A stretch of DNA of 22,994 nucleotides from IMG/VR virus record IMGVR_UViG_3300037071_003180, positions 1 to 22,994 of that record; one strand, given 5' to 3'. The notes under the pieces are model-generated. The model was not told where the DNA came from and did not search any database. It worked only from the letters and a program-made list of their open reading frames with translations. The translations under genes and the position numbers were made by a program. Of this stretch, positions 1-7,271 are shown piece after piece (the first letter of the stretch is position 1; each line of letters begins with the position of its first letter). The stretch is from a virus.

Positions 1-1
1 G

Positions 2-64
2 AAAAGAACGCCGCTGCAAGGGAAAAACCTGTTTGTGCATGGGTTCACATTTGGGCTGCTGTAA
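2..64 (+). CDS. Possible 3' end of an upstream gene (partial)
   Basis: A reading frame enters from the left edge and ends at TAA 62-64, giving about 20 residues that finish in Phe-Gly-Leu-Leu. The support is positional. In two other places in this window (3201 and 19521) a gene's stop codon forms the first bases of a TANNNT box just upstream of the next start, and the same arrangement occurs here (TAAAGT at 62-67). The fragment is too short to recognise, and another frame is also open across this stretch, so the call is weak. Confidence 0.25.
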   Translation, partial: KRTPLQGKNLFVHGFTFGLL

Positions 65-67
65 AGT
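62..67 (+). promoter_or_regulatory. Possible leaderless -10 box (TAAAGT) upstream of the first gene
   Basis: TAAAGT fits the TANNNT -10 pattern and ends 7 bases before the ATG at 75. No Shine-Dalgarno sequence precedes that ATG, so a leaderless transcript would explain the start. It departs from the TANNCTCC octamer found at the other candidate promoters, because it has G at the fifth position and is followed by CG. I see no -35 box at normal spacing. Confidence 0.35.
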
Positions 68-74
68 CGACGCG

Positions 75-467
75 ATGTCGGATCGTTGGGTTGGTTACGC
101 GGTGGCCGGTTTGGCGGGGTACTGGATTGCCCGGGAGATTTCGAGGTACCGGGTTCCTCAGAAGGCGAGTGACCCGATCCGGGACCAGATTGTCGACGCA
201 TATCTGCGGCAAGTTGAGCCACCGGATGGGGAGGCCCGGGAGAACCCGGTGCTGTATGACCCACGGCTCACGGTGACCGATGAACGGGATCCGTTCGACA
301 CTTTGTACCCGGAGCGTCCCCAGTCGGATCCGTGGTATCTGGAGCCGAACTCGGAACACGGGCCGAACGACATCCTCGAACCCGAACTTGAGGGTGACGG
401 CGGTGACATGGTGCGGATCGACGGGAAACTCGTCAGTTTGGAAGAGGCGTTCGGGGAGTACCCATGA
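75..467 (+). CDS. Hypothetical membrane-anchored protein, 130 aa
   Basis: I do not recognise this protein. Residues 4-18 are hydrophobic and Gly/Ala/Trp-rich and look like an N-terminal transmembrane anchor. They are followed by a basic stretch and then a long acidic, proline-rich region with many Asp and Glu. This suggests a small protein held in the host membrane with a soluble C-terminus. I chose ATG 75 over the in-frame ATGs at 33 and 39. The longer versions would add a Cys-rich extension in front of the hydrophobic segment, and ATG 75 sits 7 bases after a TANNNT box. The stop codon overlaps the next start by four bases (ATGA, 464-467), so translation is probably coupled. The role is unknown. 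Confidence 0.6.
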   Translation: MSDRWVGYAVAGLAGYWIAREISRYRVPQKASDPIRDQIVDAYLRQVEPPDGEARENPVLYDPRLTVTDERDPFDTLYPERPQSDPWYLEPNSEHGPNDILEPELEGDGGDMVRIDGKLVSLEEAFGEYP

Positions 468-721
468 TTGAGCCGTACCCGACGGACGGGACGCTCACGG
501 AGGGGGAGGTCCGTCTGGTGGACCGCACTACCACCCCGTTCGCGGACGCCGATTCCGGGGATCTCATCGCGGTTCTGGTCGGATCCATCGAATCCGCCGT
601 GTTCACCCCGCGGGGCACGTTCGACATCAAGGTTTCGGTGCCGTTCGACGTCATCGGGGACCCCACAGAACTGATGCGGTCACAGGGCCGGATGCTGGTC
701 GTGGAGCTGTTCCGGCTGTGA
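464..721 (+). CDS. Hypothetical phage protein, 85 aa
   Basis: This is a short soluble protein with no motif that I recognise. It has alternating hydrophobic and polar residues suggestive of beta strands (for example around residues 33-40 and 52-60) and no signal peptide or membrane segment. It starts at the ATG of an ATGA overlap with the preceding gene and ends in a GTGA overlap with the next, so it lies inside a tightly packed, translationally coupled run of small genes upstream of the terminase. Its place beside the packaging genes suggests an early-assembly or accessory role, but that is inference from position only. Confidence 0.65.
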   Translation: MIEPYPTDGTLTEGEVRLVDRTTTPFADADSGDLIAVLVGSIESAVFTPRGTFDIKVSVPFDVIGDPTELMRSQGRMLVVELFRL

Positions 722-810
722 ACGACCCGCCGCTCATCCTCGTCCTGCTCAGCCTGATCATCATCGGGTTCGCGGTGTGGGCCGGCATCAACTTCTGGAA
801 CAACCGGTGA
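718..810 (+). CDS. 30-aa single-pass membrane miniprotein
   Basis: The frame opens at GTG 718 and stops at TGA 808-810. Residues 5-24 form one uninterrupted hydrophobic helix (Leu/Ile/Val-rich), preceded by Asn-Asp-Pro-Pro and followed by a short polar tail that ends in Arg. Both ends overlap neighbours: GTGA with the gene before (718-721) and GTGA with the gene after (807-810). That is the pattern of the surrounding real genes and argues that this short frame is translated. Small single-helix proteins of this kind occur in phages as holin-like or membrane-associated factors, but no specific function can be assigned. No lysis enzyme is visible nearby. Confidence 0.6.
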   Translation: MNDPPLILVLLSLIIIGFAVWAGINFWNNR

Positions 811-1166
811 CCGTCCGCGACCACCACATCGATTCCACCCTCCAAGCCGAACAGGACACCGAACGGCTACGCCGGCAGGTTGTCGAACTGGGGGAGCTCG
901 CCATCCAACGCCTCAAAGAGGATCTGGGTCCCAACGCGTCCATCGCGCAACGCAACGCCGCGATCTCCAAGATCGTGCCGTACCTGTTCAAGAACATCGA
1001 AGCCCGCGACACGGAGAGCGCCGCGATGAAGAAGATGAAAGGCGACTGGAACGAACTGGTTGCCCTCATGTCCGACGCCCCCGACTCCACTACCGAGATC
1101 ATCGCCGCGGACACGTCGATGGTTGACGCCCCCGCCCTCCCAGACATCGCGCACCCCACCGAATGA
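807..1166 (+). CDS. Possible small terminase subunit or terminase-associated protein, 119 aa
   Basis: The protein is mostly charged and helical, with an Arg/Glu-rich N-terminal half and a central stretch (about residues 41-60) where a Gly-Pro-Asn-Ala turn is followed by an amphipathic helix. Size, helical character and position two genes upstream of the large terminase fit a small terminase subunit, which binds phage DNA and starts packaging. I see no clear helix-turn-helix signature, so this rests on context. I chose GTG 807 because it forms a GTGA overlap with the miniprotein. A GTG at 777 is also in frame but would begin inside the miniprotein's membrane segment. The stop overlaps the next start (ATGA at 1163). 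Confidence 0.5.
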   Translation: MTVRDHHIDSTLQAEQDTERLRRQVVELGELAIQRLKEDLGPNASIAQRNAAISKIVPYLFKNIEARDTESAAMKKMKGDWNELVALMSDAPDSTTEIIAADTSMVDAPALPDIAHPTE

Positions 1167-1285
1167 AGGACTGCCCGGAGTGCCACAACCAGTTTGAAGG
1201 CCGGATGCCCGGTTGGAAGTACGGGTCGAACTGGGCTTGGGTGCCGTGCCAGACCTGCAAGGGGCGAGGCACGGTAGACGAGTGA
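1163..1285 (+). CDS. 40-aa zinc-ribbon protein
   Basis: The frame runs from ATG 1163 to TGA 1283-1285. It has two CxxC pairs, Cys4/Cys7 and Cys29/Cys32, spaced as in a zinc ribbon or treble-clef knuckle. The second pair is followed by Lys-Gly-Arg-Gly, resembling the CxxCxGxG repeats of DnaJ-type zinc domains. Trp and Tyr residues lie between the pairs. The gene is locked between neighbours by ATGA (1163-1166) and GTGA (1282-1285) overlaps and ends directly in the terminase start. A small zinc-binding protein here could bind nucleic acid or protein during packaging, but that is inferred. Its conserved cysteines and double overlap make it a convincing gene despite its size. Confidence 0.72.
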   Translation: MKDCPECHNQFEGRMPGWKYGSNWAWVPCQTCKGRGTVDE

Positions 1286-2952
1286 ACCTCCGCCCCCTCC
1301 TCTACCAACTCAACATCCAGGACCGCGACACCGGCCTCGTCCGACGTTGGCCCATCAACTGGGCCCAGGCCGAATTCATCGACGAATACCACCGCCAATG
1401 GAACGAAGACCGGCCCGTCCGCATCATCGTCCTGAAAGCCCGCCAGTTGGGGATCTCCACCGCGACGCAGGCCATCGGGTTCGCGCAGGCGCAGATCATC
1501 CCTGATCAGGCTGAGCTCACCGTCGCCCACGACATGGACAGCTCAGAGCATCTGCTGACCATGACCACCCGGTACTGGGACACGTTCGCGTACAAACCGC
1601 TGAGGGAAGCGAAATACCAGTCGCGGAAGCATCTCCAGTGGGACCAGTGGGGCAGCAGCATCCGGGTCACCACCGCGAAGAACACCGCCGCCGGCAGGGG
1701 GAAGACCATCCGGTTCCTGCACGGTTCGGAGGTCGCGTTCTGGGATGAGGGCGAGACCCTCATGCTCTCCCTCAACCAAACCGTCCCCGTCGCGCCGAAA
1801 ACCGGGGTCGTACTCGAATCGACCGCGAACGGGATCGGCAACTACTTCTACGACCTGTGGTACGCCGCGGTGGAAGGGAACGTCGACTATGTCCCCATGT
1901 TCTTCCCCTGGTGGAAACATCCCGGGTACCGCGCCTCCCACCTCAAACACGTCTACAAAGCCATCAAGTCCTCCACGCTCGACGAGGACGAACGACTACT
2001 GGTCCGTCTACTGGGTGGCCCCACGTCTGAGTGGGAGGACCGTGTTGCGTGGCGGCGGTGGGCGATCCGCAACCTCGCCAACGGGGACGTCAACCAGTTC
2101 AAACAGGAATACCCCGCGACCCCCGAAGAAGCGTTCGTCAGCACCGGGGTCAACATCTTCCCCATCGACAAACTCAACGCCTGCTACGCCCATGAGACCG
2201 GACGGACAGGGAGGCTCGTCTATGACGTCAAGGAAGCCACGGGGGTCAGGTTCATCCCCGATGTCAGCGGTCCCCTCACCCTCTACCGCAACCCCAGCAC
2301 TGATCTGGACTGGGGACGGTACGCCATCGGCGGTGACCCCAGCGGAACGACACGCGGGGACTACGCGTGCATCCAGGTCGTCAACCGCCGCGACCTCCAA
2401 CAGGTCGCAACGTGGCGTGCCAAGATCGACCCCCTCAGTTACGCGGACGACCTGGCTCGCCTCGGTCTGTACTTCAACAAAGCTCTCCTGGCCCCGGAAG
2501 CTACAGGTCCTGGTTACGGGACTATCGGACGACTGGTGGAGATGCAGTACCCGAACCTGTACCGGTCGACGTTCGCGGACAAGAACCCGGGCATCCTGGC
2601 TAGCCAGTACGGTTGGTCGACGACGTACAAGTCGAAAGAGTGGGCGATCGGGCACCTACTGAAGCTGCTCGTCGACCGCGACATCACCCTCCACAACGGC
2701 CACACCTACGGGGAACTGAGGAACTATGTCACCCTCACCACAGGTGGTTACGGTCCAGCTAGCGATAAGGGGCATGACGACACCGTCATGTCTCTCGCTA
2801 TCGCTTACATCGCTGCTGCCACCGCCGGACCCCTCGCTCCCTACACCGGCCCCGACCGCCAACTCGTACTACCGACTAGCTCCCTGGCGTCCGTCAACGC
2901 CCTCGACGACGCCCACTGGGACACCATCATCGAAGGACTCCTCAACCAGTGA
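1282..2952 (+). CDS. terL: Terminase large subunit (packaging ATPase-nuclease)
   Basis: This is the motor that pumps phage DNA into the prohead and cuts the concatemer. The 556-aa protein shows the expected two domains. The N-terminal ATPase has a terminase-type Walker A (Lys52-Ala-Arg-Gln-Leu-Gly-Ile-Ser-Thr60) and a Walker B ending in Asp155-Glu156. The C-terminal RNase H-like nuclease has an acidic strand with Asp352 and Asp360, a second acidic residue in an Ala-Pro-Glu406 context, and a late His-Asp-Asp motif (498-500). Length fits the family. GTG 1282 is chosen because it overlaps the zinc-ribbon stop (GTGA). An upstream in-frame start at 1213 would lie wholly within that gene. The stop overlaps the next gene (GTGA at 2949). 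Confidence 0.95.
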   Translation: MNLRPLLYQLNIQDRDTGLVRRWPINWAQAEFIDEYHRQWNEDRPVRIIVLKARQLGISTATQAIGFAQAQIIPDQAELTVAHDMDSSEHLLTMTTRYWDTFAYKPLREAKYQSRKHLQWDQWGSSIRVTTAKNTAAGRGKTIRFLHGSEVAFWDEGETLMLSLNQTVPVAPKTGVVLESTANGIGNYFYDLWYAAVEGNVDYVPMFFPWWKHPGYRASHLKHVYKAIKSSTLDEDERLLVRLLGGPTSEWEDRVAWRRWAIRNLANGDVNQFKQEYPATPEEAFVSTGVNIFPIDKLNACYAHETGRTGRLVYDVKEATGVRFIPDVSGPLTLYRNPSTDLDWGRYAIGGDPSGTTRGDYACIQVVNRRDLQQVATWRAKIDPLSYADDLARLGLYFNKALLAPEATGPGYGTIGRLVEMQYPNLYRSTFADKNPGILASQYGWSTTYKSKEWAIGHLLKLLVDRDITLHNGHTYGELRNYVTLTTGGYGPASDKGHDDTVMSLAIAYIAAATAGPLAPYTGPDRQLVLPTSSLASVNALDDAHWDTIIEGLLNQ

Positions 2953-3203
2953 TCTTCGATCCTGACACCGGGAAACTCATCGACCCCGACGGACTCAAAG
3001 GGGCGGCACGGTACGGGATCGGTCGTGTCACACACGCCGCGTACGATCCCTCTACCGGTGAAGAGGTGTCGTCCGAGAAGCAACAACGCAACCACCTGAA
3101 CCGGCAGCAGGACGAGATGTCGGCCCGCATGGGGTACGACGTCACCTACGGTCAGGCTGACCCAACAGACCGGTCAACCCTCGGGATCACCCCCGACGAG
3201 TAG
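2949..3203 (+). CDS. Hypothetical protein between terminase and portal, 84 aa
   Basis: I do not recognise this protein. It is hydrophilic, rich in Asp, Gly, Gln and Arg, and begins with Asp/Gly/Pro turns. A Lys-Gln-Gln-Arg-Asn-His stretch lies in the middle and is probably helical. There is no membrane segment or cysteine motif. It starts at the GTG of a GTGA overlap with the terminase, so it is probably made by coupled translation. Its TAG stop (3201-3203) also forms the first three bases of a -10-like box that precedes the portal gene. A packaging or head-assembly accessory role is possible by position only. Confidence 0.6.
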   Translation: MIFDPDTGKLIDPDGLKGAARYGIGRVTHAAYDPSTGEEVSSEKQQRNHLNRQQDEMSARMGYDVTYGQADPTDRSTLGITPDE

Positions 3204-3208
3204 CCTCA
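3201..3208 (+). promoter_or_regulatory. Candidate leaderless promoter -10 for the portal gene (TAGCCTCA)
   Basis: TAGCCT at 3201-3206 matches TANNNT and is followed by exactly six bases before the portal GTG at 3213, the spacing expected when transcription begins at the start codon. TAGCCTCA is the variant member of the TANNCTCC octamer family found in other intergenic gaps here. Its first three bases are the stop codon of the upstream gene. No good Shine-Dalgarno precedes GTG 3213, and no -35 box is seen. Confidence 0.55.
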
Positions 3209-3212
3209 GCGC

Positions 3213-5144
3213 GTGGCCGACGTCGAGATCACCTCCATCCCGCCGCCCCCGAAACCGGTCGGTTCAGGTGACCAACCCGTCCAGAAACAAGGCATCCCGC
3301 GAGCCGAAGCGCAACGGTACAACCGCGCCAGCCTTACCGGCCGGGACGTCCGCGCCAACTACGGGGACTACAAAACCGCGACCGACCCCGCGGAGCTCGC
3401 GCTCTCCGGGAAAGTGATCCAGCTTTTCCAGGACGCCCGCGCGTACCGCCGGCCGATGGTCACCGACTGGAGGCGGTGGGATGCGGTGATGAAGAACCGC
3501 ACGTGGATGAGTGGCGCGACGAAATACATGCCGCAACCGGAGATCCCGGAGGTACGCCCCATCATCAGCTCGCTCGTCGCCTACCTGTCCGACAGCCGGC
3601 CCGGGATCGAACTCGCGCCCGCGATGGTCCCCAACACCCCTCAGGCCGAGTTCTGGCAGCAGTGCTGCTGGGATCTTCAGACCGTCGCGGATGCCATCAC
3701 CCACAACGAACTGTCCGAACTGGAGCTAACGAAGGCGATGTTCGACGCCTTCCGGTACGGCACCGGGATCCTCAAAACCACCTGGGACCAGACCCTCAAC
3801 GGCGGACTCGGTGAGGCCCGGATCGACCGCGTCAACCCGTACTGCTTCTACCCGGACCCGCACGCCACATCCGACCGGGACGGCAACTACTTCATTGAAG
3901 CCCGTCGATACTCGCTCCAGGAGTTGGACCGTCGCTTCCCCGGGGCCGGTTCCAAGATCCGGTCTGGTCAGTGGCACGACATCGACGAACCCACTGACCC
4001 CATCGGCGGGCCAAACCCGAAACTCCCACGCGCGAACCCCGGTGCGATCACCGGCCAGAACTACGACGGGCAGACGGCACCCGCCAACCCGCAGTACGGG
4101 TACGGGCTTCCGGGCCAGTCCAATCGCGGTGCCGAATCCAGCGACCTCACCTTCTCCGACGACGTGGTACTCATCGAATGCTGGGTTCGGACCCACCAGC
4201 ATGTGAACCCCCCCATCCCCGACCAGCGTCAGCCAACTTCGACAGTTGAGTCGTGGCGGGTCATCTGCGTCGTCGGGAACTGTGTCCTCCTGGATTCCGA
4301 CGCCAAGGATCTCTACGGACACCCCAACCACCCGTACTCCCGGTACGTGTGCGAGGACGAGGGCGATTTCTGGGGTCAGTCGATGGTGGAGCTTCTCGCC
4401 CCCAGTCAGGTGCAGATCAACAAGTCCCTCGCGTCCATCACCCACAACCTCGACCTCCTCGGCAACCCGGTCCTCAAGGAGAACCAGCAGGCGCAGGTCT
4501 CCCGCCAACTCATCACCAACAAGCCAGGGCAGCGGGTCCTCATGGGCAACGGCGGTGAGGTGGACTGGCTGGACCCGCCCCCCATTCACCCCCTCCACCT
4601 CGACCTCGTCAAGTTCTTCATCGAAGAAATGGAGAGGATCAGCGGCTACAACGCGGTGTCACGCGCCCAGTCCGGTGGCGGGCGGAACTCCACCGACGTC
4701 GTCAACAGCATGCAGGAGGCAGGGTTTGTTCGCATACGGCTCGCTCTCAGGAATCTGGAGTACTCACTCCGTGGCGTCTACACCCGACTCTGCGACCTCG
4801 TCGTCGAGAACTACAGCGCGCCGCGAATACTGGCGATCGCGGGAGAGGACGGCGAACCCCACACGATCGCCCTCCGCGCCCGCCACTTCCAGCTTCCATC
4901 CGAGAACGGAGCCATTCCTCTTCGGTACAACATTCTGGTCAACGCCGGTTCCGCTCTCCCAGTCTCCCGATCCGCCTACCTGGAGCAGATGAACTTCCTG
5001 TTCTCCGTCGGCGCGATCGACCGTAAAGCCCTCCTCGAAGCTCACCGCGTCCCGAAGTGGCAGTTGATCGACAAACGGGTCCAAGCGGAAATCGACGCCG
5101 GCATGCAAGCCGAACAGTCCGCCCGCACCCAAGGCCGTGCCTGA
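3213..5144 (+). CDS. Portal protein
   Basis: The portal forms the dodecameric ring at one capsid vertex through which DNA enters and leaves. The 643-aa length and layout fit long portals of podovirus-like phages: a flexible Pro-rich N-terminus (1-35), then an alpha/beta body with a Val207-Asn-Pro-Tyr-Cys-Phe-Tyr-Pro-Asp motif typical of portal wing regions. A later helical stem/clip region includes Ile-Ser-Gly-Tyr-Asn followed by a Gly-rich loop (about 476-490), and the C-terminus is a charged, Gln/Ala-rich helix. Position directly after the terminase supports the call. GTG 3213 lacks a Shine-Dalgarno but sits six bases after a TAGCCT box. The stop shares a base with the next start (TGATG, 5142-5146). 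The family resemblance is judged from memory. Confidence 0.87.
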   Translation: MADVEITSIPPPPKPVGSGDQPVQKQGIPRAEAQRYNRASLTGRDVRANYGDYKTATDPAELALSGKVIQLFQDARAYRRPMVTDWRRWDAVMKNRTWMSGATKYMPQPEIPEVRPIISSLVAYLSDSRPGIELAPAMVPNTPQAEFWQQCCWDLQTVADAITHNELSELELTKAMFDAFRYGTGILKTTWDQTLNGGLGEARIDRVNPYCFYPDPHATSDRDGNYFIEARRYSLQELDRRFPGAGSKIRSGQWHDIDEPTDPIGGPNPKLPRANPGAITGQNYDGQTAPANPQYGYGLPGQSNRGAESSDLTFSDDVVLIECWVRTHQHVNPPIPDQRQPTSTVESWRVICVVGNCVLLDSDAKDLYGHPNHPYSRYVCEDEGDFWGQSMVELLAPSQVQINKSLASITHNLDLLGNPVLKENQQAQVSRQLITNKPGQRVLMGNGGEVDWLDPPPIHPLHLDLVKFFIEEMERISGYNAVSRAQSGGGRNSTDVVNSMQEAGFVRIRLALRNLEYSLRGVYTRLCDLVVENYSAPRILAIAGEDGEPHTIALRARHFQLPSENGAIPLRYNILVNAGSALPVSRSAYLEQMNFLFSVGAIDRKALLEAHRVPKWQLIDKRVQAEIDAGMQAEQSARTQGRA

Positions 5145-5524
5145 TGTGGCGGCACCGGTTCGACGGTGAGGAATCCTGCATCCTGGAAGGCCCGTCCACC
5201 GACGACCTCAAGGTCACTCTCGCGTCCCCGATCAACCGGCCCCCCGGCAGCATGTGGTACGCGCAGGCGTACATCCGCACATGGAACGCCCTCGCACAGG
5301 AACAGATCCAGCAGTTCACAACCGTTGACGACAACTCCACCGAAACGTTCCTCGACATCAACCTCACGATGACCGTCGCGGACTGGGTGAACATGGGAGT
5401 CAACCCGTCGTACCGCGCGGAATGGGTCGTGCAACTCATCCGGGTTGACGGTGACGGCCAGACCATCACCATCGTCCACGGTCCCGTCGTGTTCACCCTC
5501 CCGACCCCACCGTTCTCCGTCTGA
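5144..5524 (+). CDS. Hypothetical virion protein, 126 aa
   Basis: I do not recognise this protein. It is compact and beta-rich in character, with repeated aromatic/hydrophobic strands (for example Trp-Tyr-Ala-Gln-Ala-Tyr around residue 38 and Trp-Val-Val-Gln-Leu-Ile near 96), no signal peptide and no membrane segment. It may be a small structural or tail-associated subunit. ATG 5144 is chosen because it forms a TGATG overlap with the portal stop. In-frame upstream starts lie entirely within the portal gene. Its own stop overlaps the next ATG (TGATG, 5522-5526), so it is coupled to the likely receptor-binding protein that follows. Confidence 0.65.
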   Translation: MWRHRFDGEESCILEGPSTDDLKVTLASPINRPPGSMWYAQAYIRTWNALAQEQIQQFTTVDDNSTETFLDINLTMTVADWVNMGVNPSYRAEWVVQLIRVDGDGQTITIVHGPVVFTLPTPPFSV

Positions 5525-6765
5525 TGGCCCCGCATCTCGTCAGGGAGGAGGACAGCCCTCCGTGGGACGACTGGGAAACCCCGGAACTCCCTGACCTCCC
5601 TGTCGAACCGTGGGACGCCTTCCCCAACGCGTTCTGGCACCTCAATGTCGCGACAGCCCCCGTCGACACCGTCCGCACCGCGCAGCTCCCCGCGGTCAAC
5701 GTGACGTTCGGGGACTCCAGCGCCGGTCACAGCCCGTACCAGGGTGCGGTCGGTGGCTTCCCGTTCAACCTCATCACCCACGCCACCCCGAAGATCCTCG
5801 CCTGGGACCGGTCCCACTCCCCGATCCGCCGGTTCGTGCTGTTCACCGGGTTCGTCACCGACTACACCCCCGTCGACGTCATGGTGCCGTTCCCCGAACT
5901 GGTGCGACGGGAAGGCGACCCGAACGGGGCGTTCGACAACCACGTCTACCTGTACAACTGGGAAGACAAAGAGCTGTGGGAGATGATCCAGGTCGATCAC
6001 CTCTCCGACTTCCAGGCGTCGCTCGCCACCCAGGGCCGCACCAAATGGGTGATCCAGTACAACGGGGGTGGCACCTACGACCACTGGGACATGAAGATCC
6101 CGTGGGACGCCCCCGGTCAACCCGGTGGTGCGGTCGCCGCCCAGTTCCCCCACCTCCCGTTGTGGGTCCGGTACGAGGAAATCGAAGCCGGTCACATCAA
6201 CCACGCCCTGTTCCTCGCGCTCCCCAACTACGCCACCGGCTGGGTCGAACCGGCCCGCGGCGGTGACGGCGACATCCAGGGCCACCCCCTCCGCGCGGGT
6301 GCCCGCCTCCGTTTGAAGACCTCGGTCCGCAACACGTTCACCGCCGGCACCCCGGAACGCGTCTTCGCGAACGCCCTCACCGAATACGGGTGCATCGTCG
6401 GTGACCGCACCATGCACAACACCGGGGACTACCGCGGTGACACAGGCGGGTTCGCGGTCACGATGGACCCGCGCTGGGGGCCGTTCAACTTCCACACGTT
6501 CCAACTCACCGACTTCGAGGTCATCCCCCCGGTAGCGGAATGGCCGGTCGGCCCACCACCGGACCCTGATCCCGATCCCGATCCTGACCCGGACCCGGAC
6601 CCCGACCCACCACCGCCGGTCACCGGGCTCTCCCCCGTCCAGATCACCCTCCCAGCGGTCACCACCACCGCTGAACTCACCCTCCCCACCGACATCGTCA
6701 CCACCGCCGAGATCACGATCCCGTCGATCACGACCACCGTCTACATTGACCTTTCACCTTCCTGA
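5524..6765 (+). CDS. Probable tail or host-surface-interacting protein with (PD)8 linker, 413 aa
   Basis: The protein has three parts. Residues 1-345 form a Trp/His-rich globular region. It contains an Ile-Glu-Ala-Gly-His-Ile-Asn-His-Ala-Leu stretch followed by Pro-Ala-Arg and Arg-Leu-Arg-Leu segments, which resembles actinobacterial secreted proteins with a 'EAGHIDHAL' motif that I recall but cannot name as a family. Residues 346-361 are eight Pro-Asp repeats flanked by polyproline, a rigid acidic linker. The last 40 residues are three or four Thr-rich strand repeats of about 11-12 residues (pattern I/L-T-L/I-P-x3-T-T-A-E). A globular head on a stiff linker with a beta-repeat end suggests an attachment or receptor-binding part. 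Enzymatic activity cannot be claimed. Confidence 0.55.
   Translation: MAPHLVREEDSPPWDDWETPELPDLPVEPWDAFPNAFWHLNVATAPVDTVRTAQLPAVNVTFGDSSAGHSPYQGAVGGFPFNLITHATPKILAWDRSHSPIRRFVLFTGFVTDYTPVDVMVPFPELVRREGDPNGAFDNHVYLYNWEDKELWEMIQVDHLSDFQASLATQGRTKWVIQYNGGGTYDHWDMKIPWDAPGQPGGAVAAQFPHLPLWVRYEEIEAGHINHALFLALPNYATGWVEPARGGDGDIQGHPLRAGARLRLKTSVRNTFTAGTPERVFANALTEYGCIVGDRTMHNTGDYRGDTGGFAVTMDPRWGPFNFHTFQLTDFEVIPPVAEWPVGPPPDPDPDPDPDPDPDPDPPPPVTGLSPVQITLPAVTTTAELTLPTDIVTTAEITIPSITTTVYIDLSPS
6559..6606 (+). repeat. Hexanucleotide repeat encoding (Pro-Asp)8
   Basis: Eight tandem copies of CCN-GAY code for Pro-Asp. The third bases vary (CCT/CCC/CCG with GAT/GAC), so selection appears to keep the peptide rather than the DNA. 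It sits between the globular domain and the C-terminal strand repeats of the 413-aa protein and probably acts as a stiff, charged spacer. Confidence 0.9.
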
Positions 6766-6778
6766 CCCTGAGCTCCGG

Positions 6779-6786
6779 TAACCTCC
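6779..6786 (+). promoter_or_regulatory. Candidate leaderless promoter -10 (TAACCTCC)
   Basis: TAACCT (6779-6784) is followed by six bases and then ATG 6791. It lies in the 25-base gap between two genes, and no Shine-Dalgarno precedes the ATG, as expected for a leaderless mRNA. It is a full match to the TANNCTCC octamer. A TTGACC at 6746-6751 is 27 bases upstream, too far for a normal -35. Confidence 0.58.
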
Positions 6787-6790
6787 CCTC

Positions 6791-6979
6791 ATGCCCACTA
6801 CCCGCAAGTACGGACACGGTCAGGGCTACGGTTCCGGCCCCACCCCCAGCACCATCCGCGGCAAGTCCGTCGACGGCGGCGACGACTTCTACGTCCAGAA
6901 GATCGATCGTGACACCGCCGACTGGCGGCAGGAGGATTCGGAGAACGGCCTCCCCGAACCCCACGGCCCCAAGTCGTGA
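6791..6979 (+). CDS. Hypothetical small protein, 62 aa
   Basis: I do not recognise this protein. It is very hydrophilic, Gly- and Tyr-containing at the N-terminus and acidic at the C-terminus, with no hydrophobic core to suggest a stable single fold. It may be a partner or an extended linker protein. ATG 6791 follows a candidate leaderless -10 box by six bases. The stop overlaps the next gene (GTGA, 6976-6979), so it opens a new coupled unit leading into the esterase-domain and tail-spike genes. Confidence 0.6.
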   Translation: MPTTRKYGHGQGYGSGPTPSTIRGKSVDGGDDFYVQKIDRDTADWRQEDSENGLPEPHGPKS

Positions 6980-7269
6980 CACGGGTCGTCGCGGCGCAGA
7001 ACGTGACCAACACCGCGTCGAAGATCCTCACCACCAAAGGTGGTTCCGCGGAGGAACCCGACTGGTTCATCATCCAGAACAACGCGTCGGACGAGACCGT
7101 GTACATCGCGATCGTGTTGCGTGGCACGACCGGTGGGACCGCCACCGCGAACAACACCCATTTCCCCATCGCGCCGGGTGGGTCGATTCAGGTGAACAGC
7201 GTGTCCCCTGAGGACGTGTGGGCGTACTCCGCGAACGGCGCTCCGGTGTCCATCATCACCAGGTTCTAA
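6976..7269 (+). CDS. Hypothetical virion-type beta protein, 97 aa
   Basis: This small protein has a pattern of short hydrophobic strands separated by Asn/Gly/Thr turns, for example Trp-Phe-Ile-Ile-Gln-Asn, then Val-Tyr-Ile-Ala-Ile-Val, then Ile-Ala-Pro-Gly-Gly-Ser-Ile-Gln-Val. That sequence style is common in small phage structural proteins with a jelly-roll or immunoglobulin-like fold. I know no specific family. GTG 6976 overlaps the previous stop (GTGA). The TAA at 7267-7269 is followed two bases later by the GTG of the esterase-domain gene. Its position next to tail-protein genes suggests a tail or fibre accessory role, which is inference. Confidence 0.62.
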   Translation: MTRVVAAQNVTNTASKILTTKGGSAEEPDWFIIQNNASDETVYIAIVLRGTTGGTATANNTHFPIAPGGSIQVNSVSPEDVWAYSANGAPVSIITRF

Positions 7270-7271
7270 CC

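Noticed and set aside
33-74. Longer start (ATG 33) for the first gene with a Cys-rich extension
   Set aside because: It would place a polar, Cys-rich segment before the membrane anchor with no ribosome site. ATG 75 has a -10-like box at the right distance.
1745-2662. A 305-aa forward ORF inside the terminase
   Set aside because: It is a +1-frame Ser/Thr/Arg/Pro-rich shadow. The terminase frame contains all ATPase and nuclease motifs.
4939-6504. A 521-aa minus-strand ORF
   Set aside because: It runs opposite to the portal end and two forward genes. Its composition (Val/Arg/Gly/Asp-rich without hydrophobic pattern) is that of a shadow of G/C-ending codons.
6559-6606. Tandem hexanucleotides as a possible DNA-level element (iteron or CRISPR-like)
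   Set aside because: The units are in frame, code for Pro-Asp and vary at third positions, so they are explained as a protein linker.
6746-6751. TTGACC as a -35 box for the promoter at 6779
   Set aside because: The spacing to the -10 candidate is 27 bases, beyond the usual 16-19.
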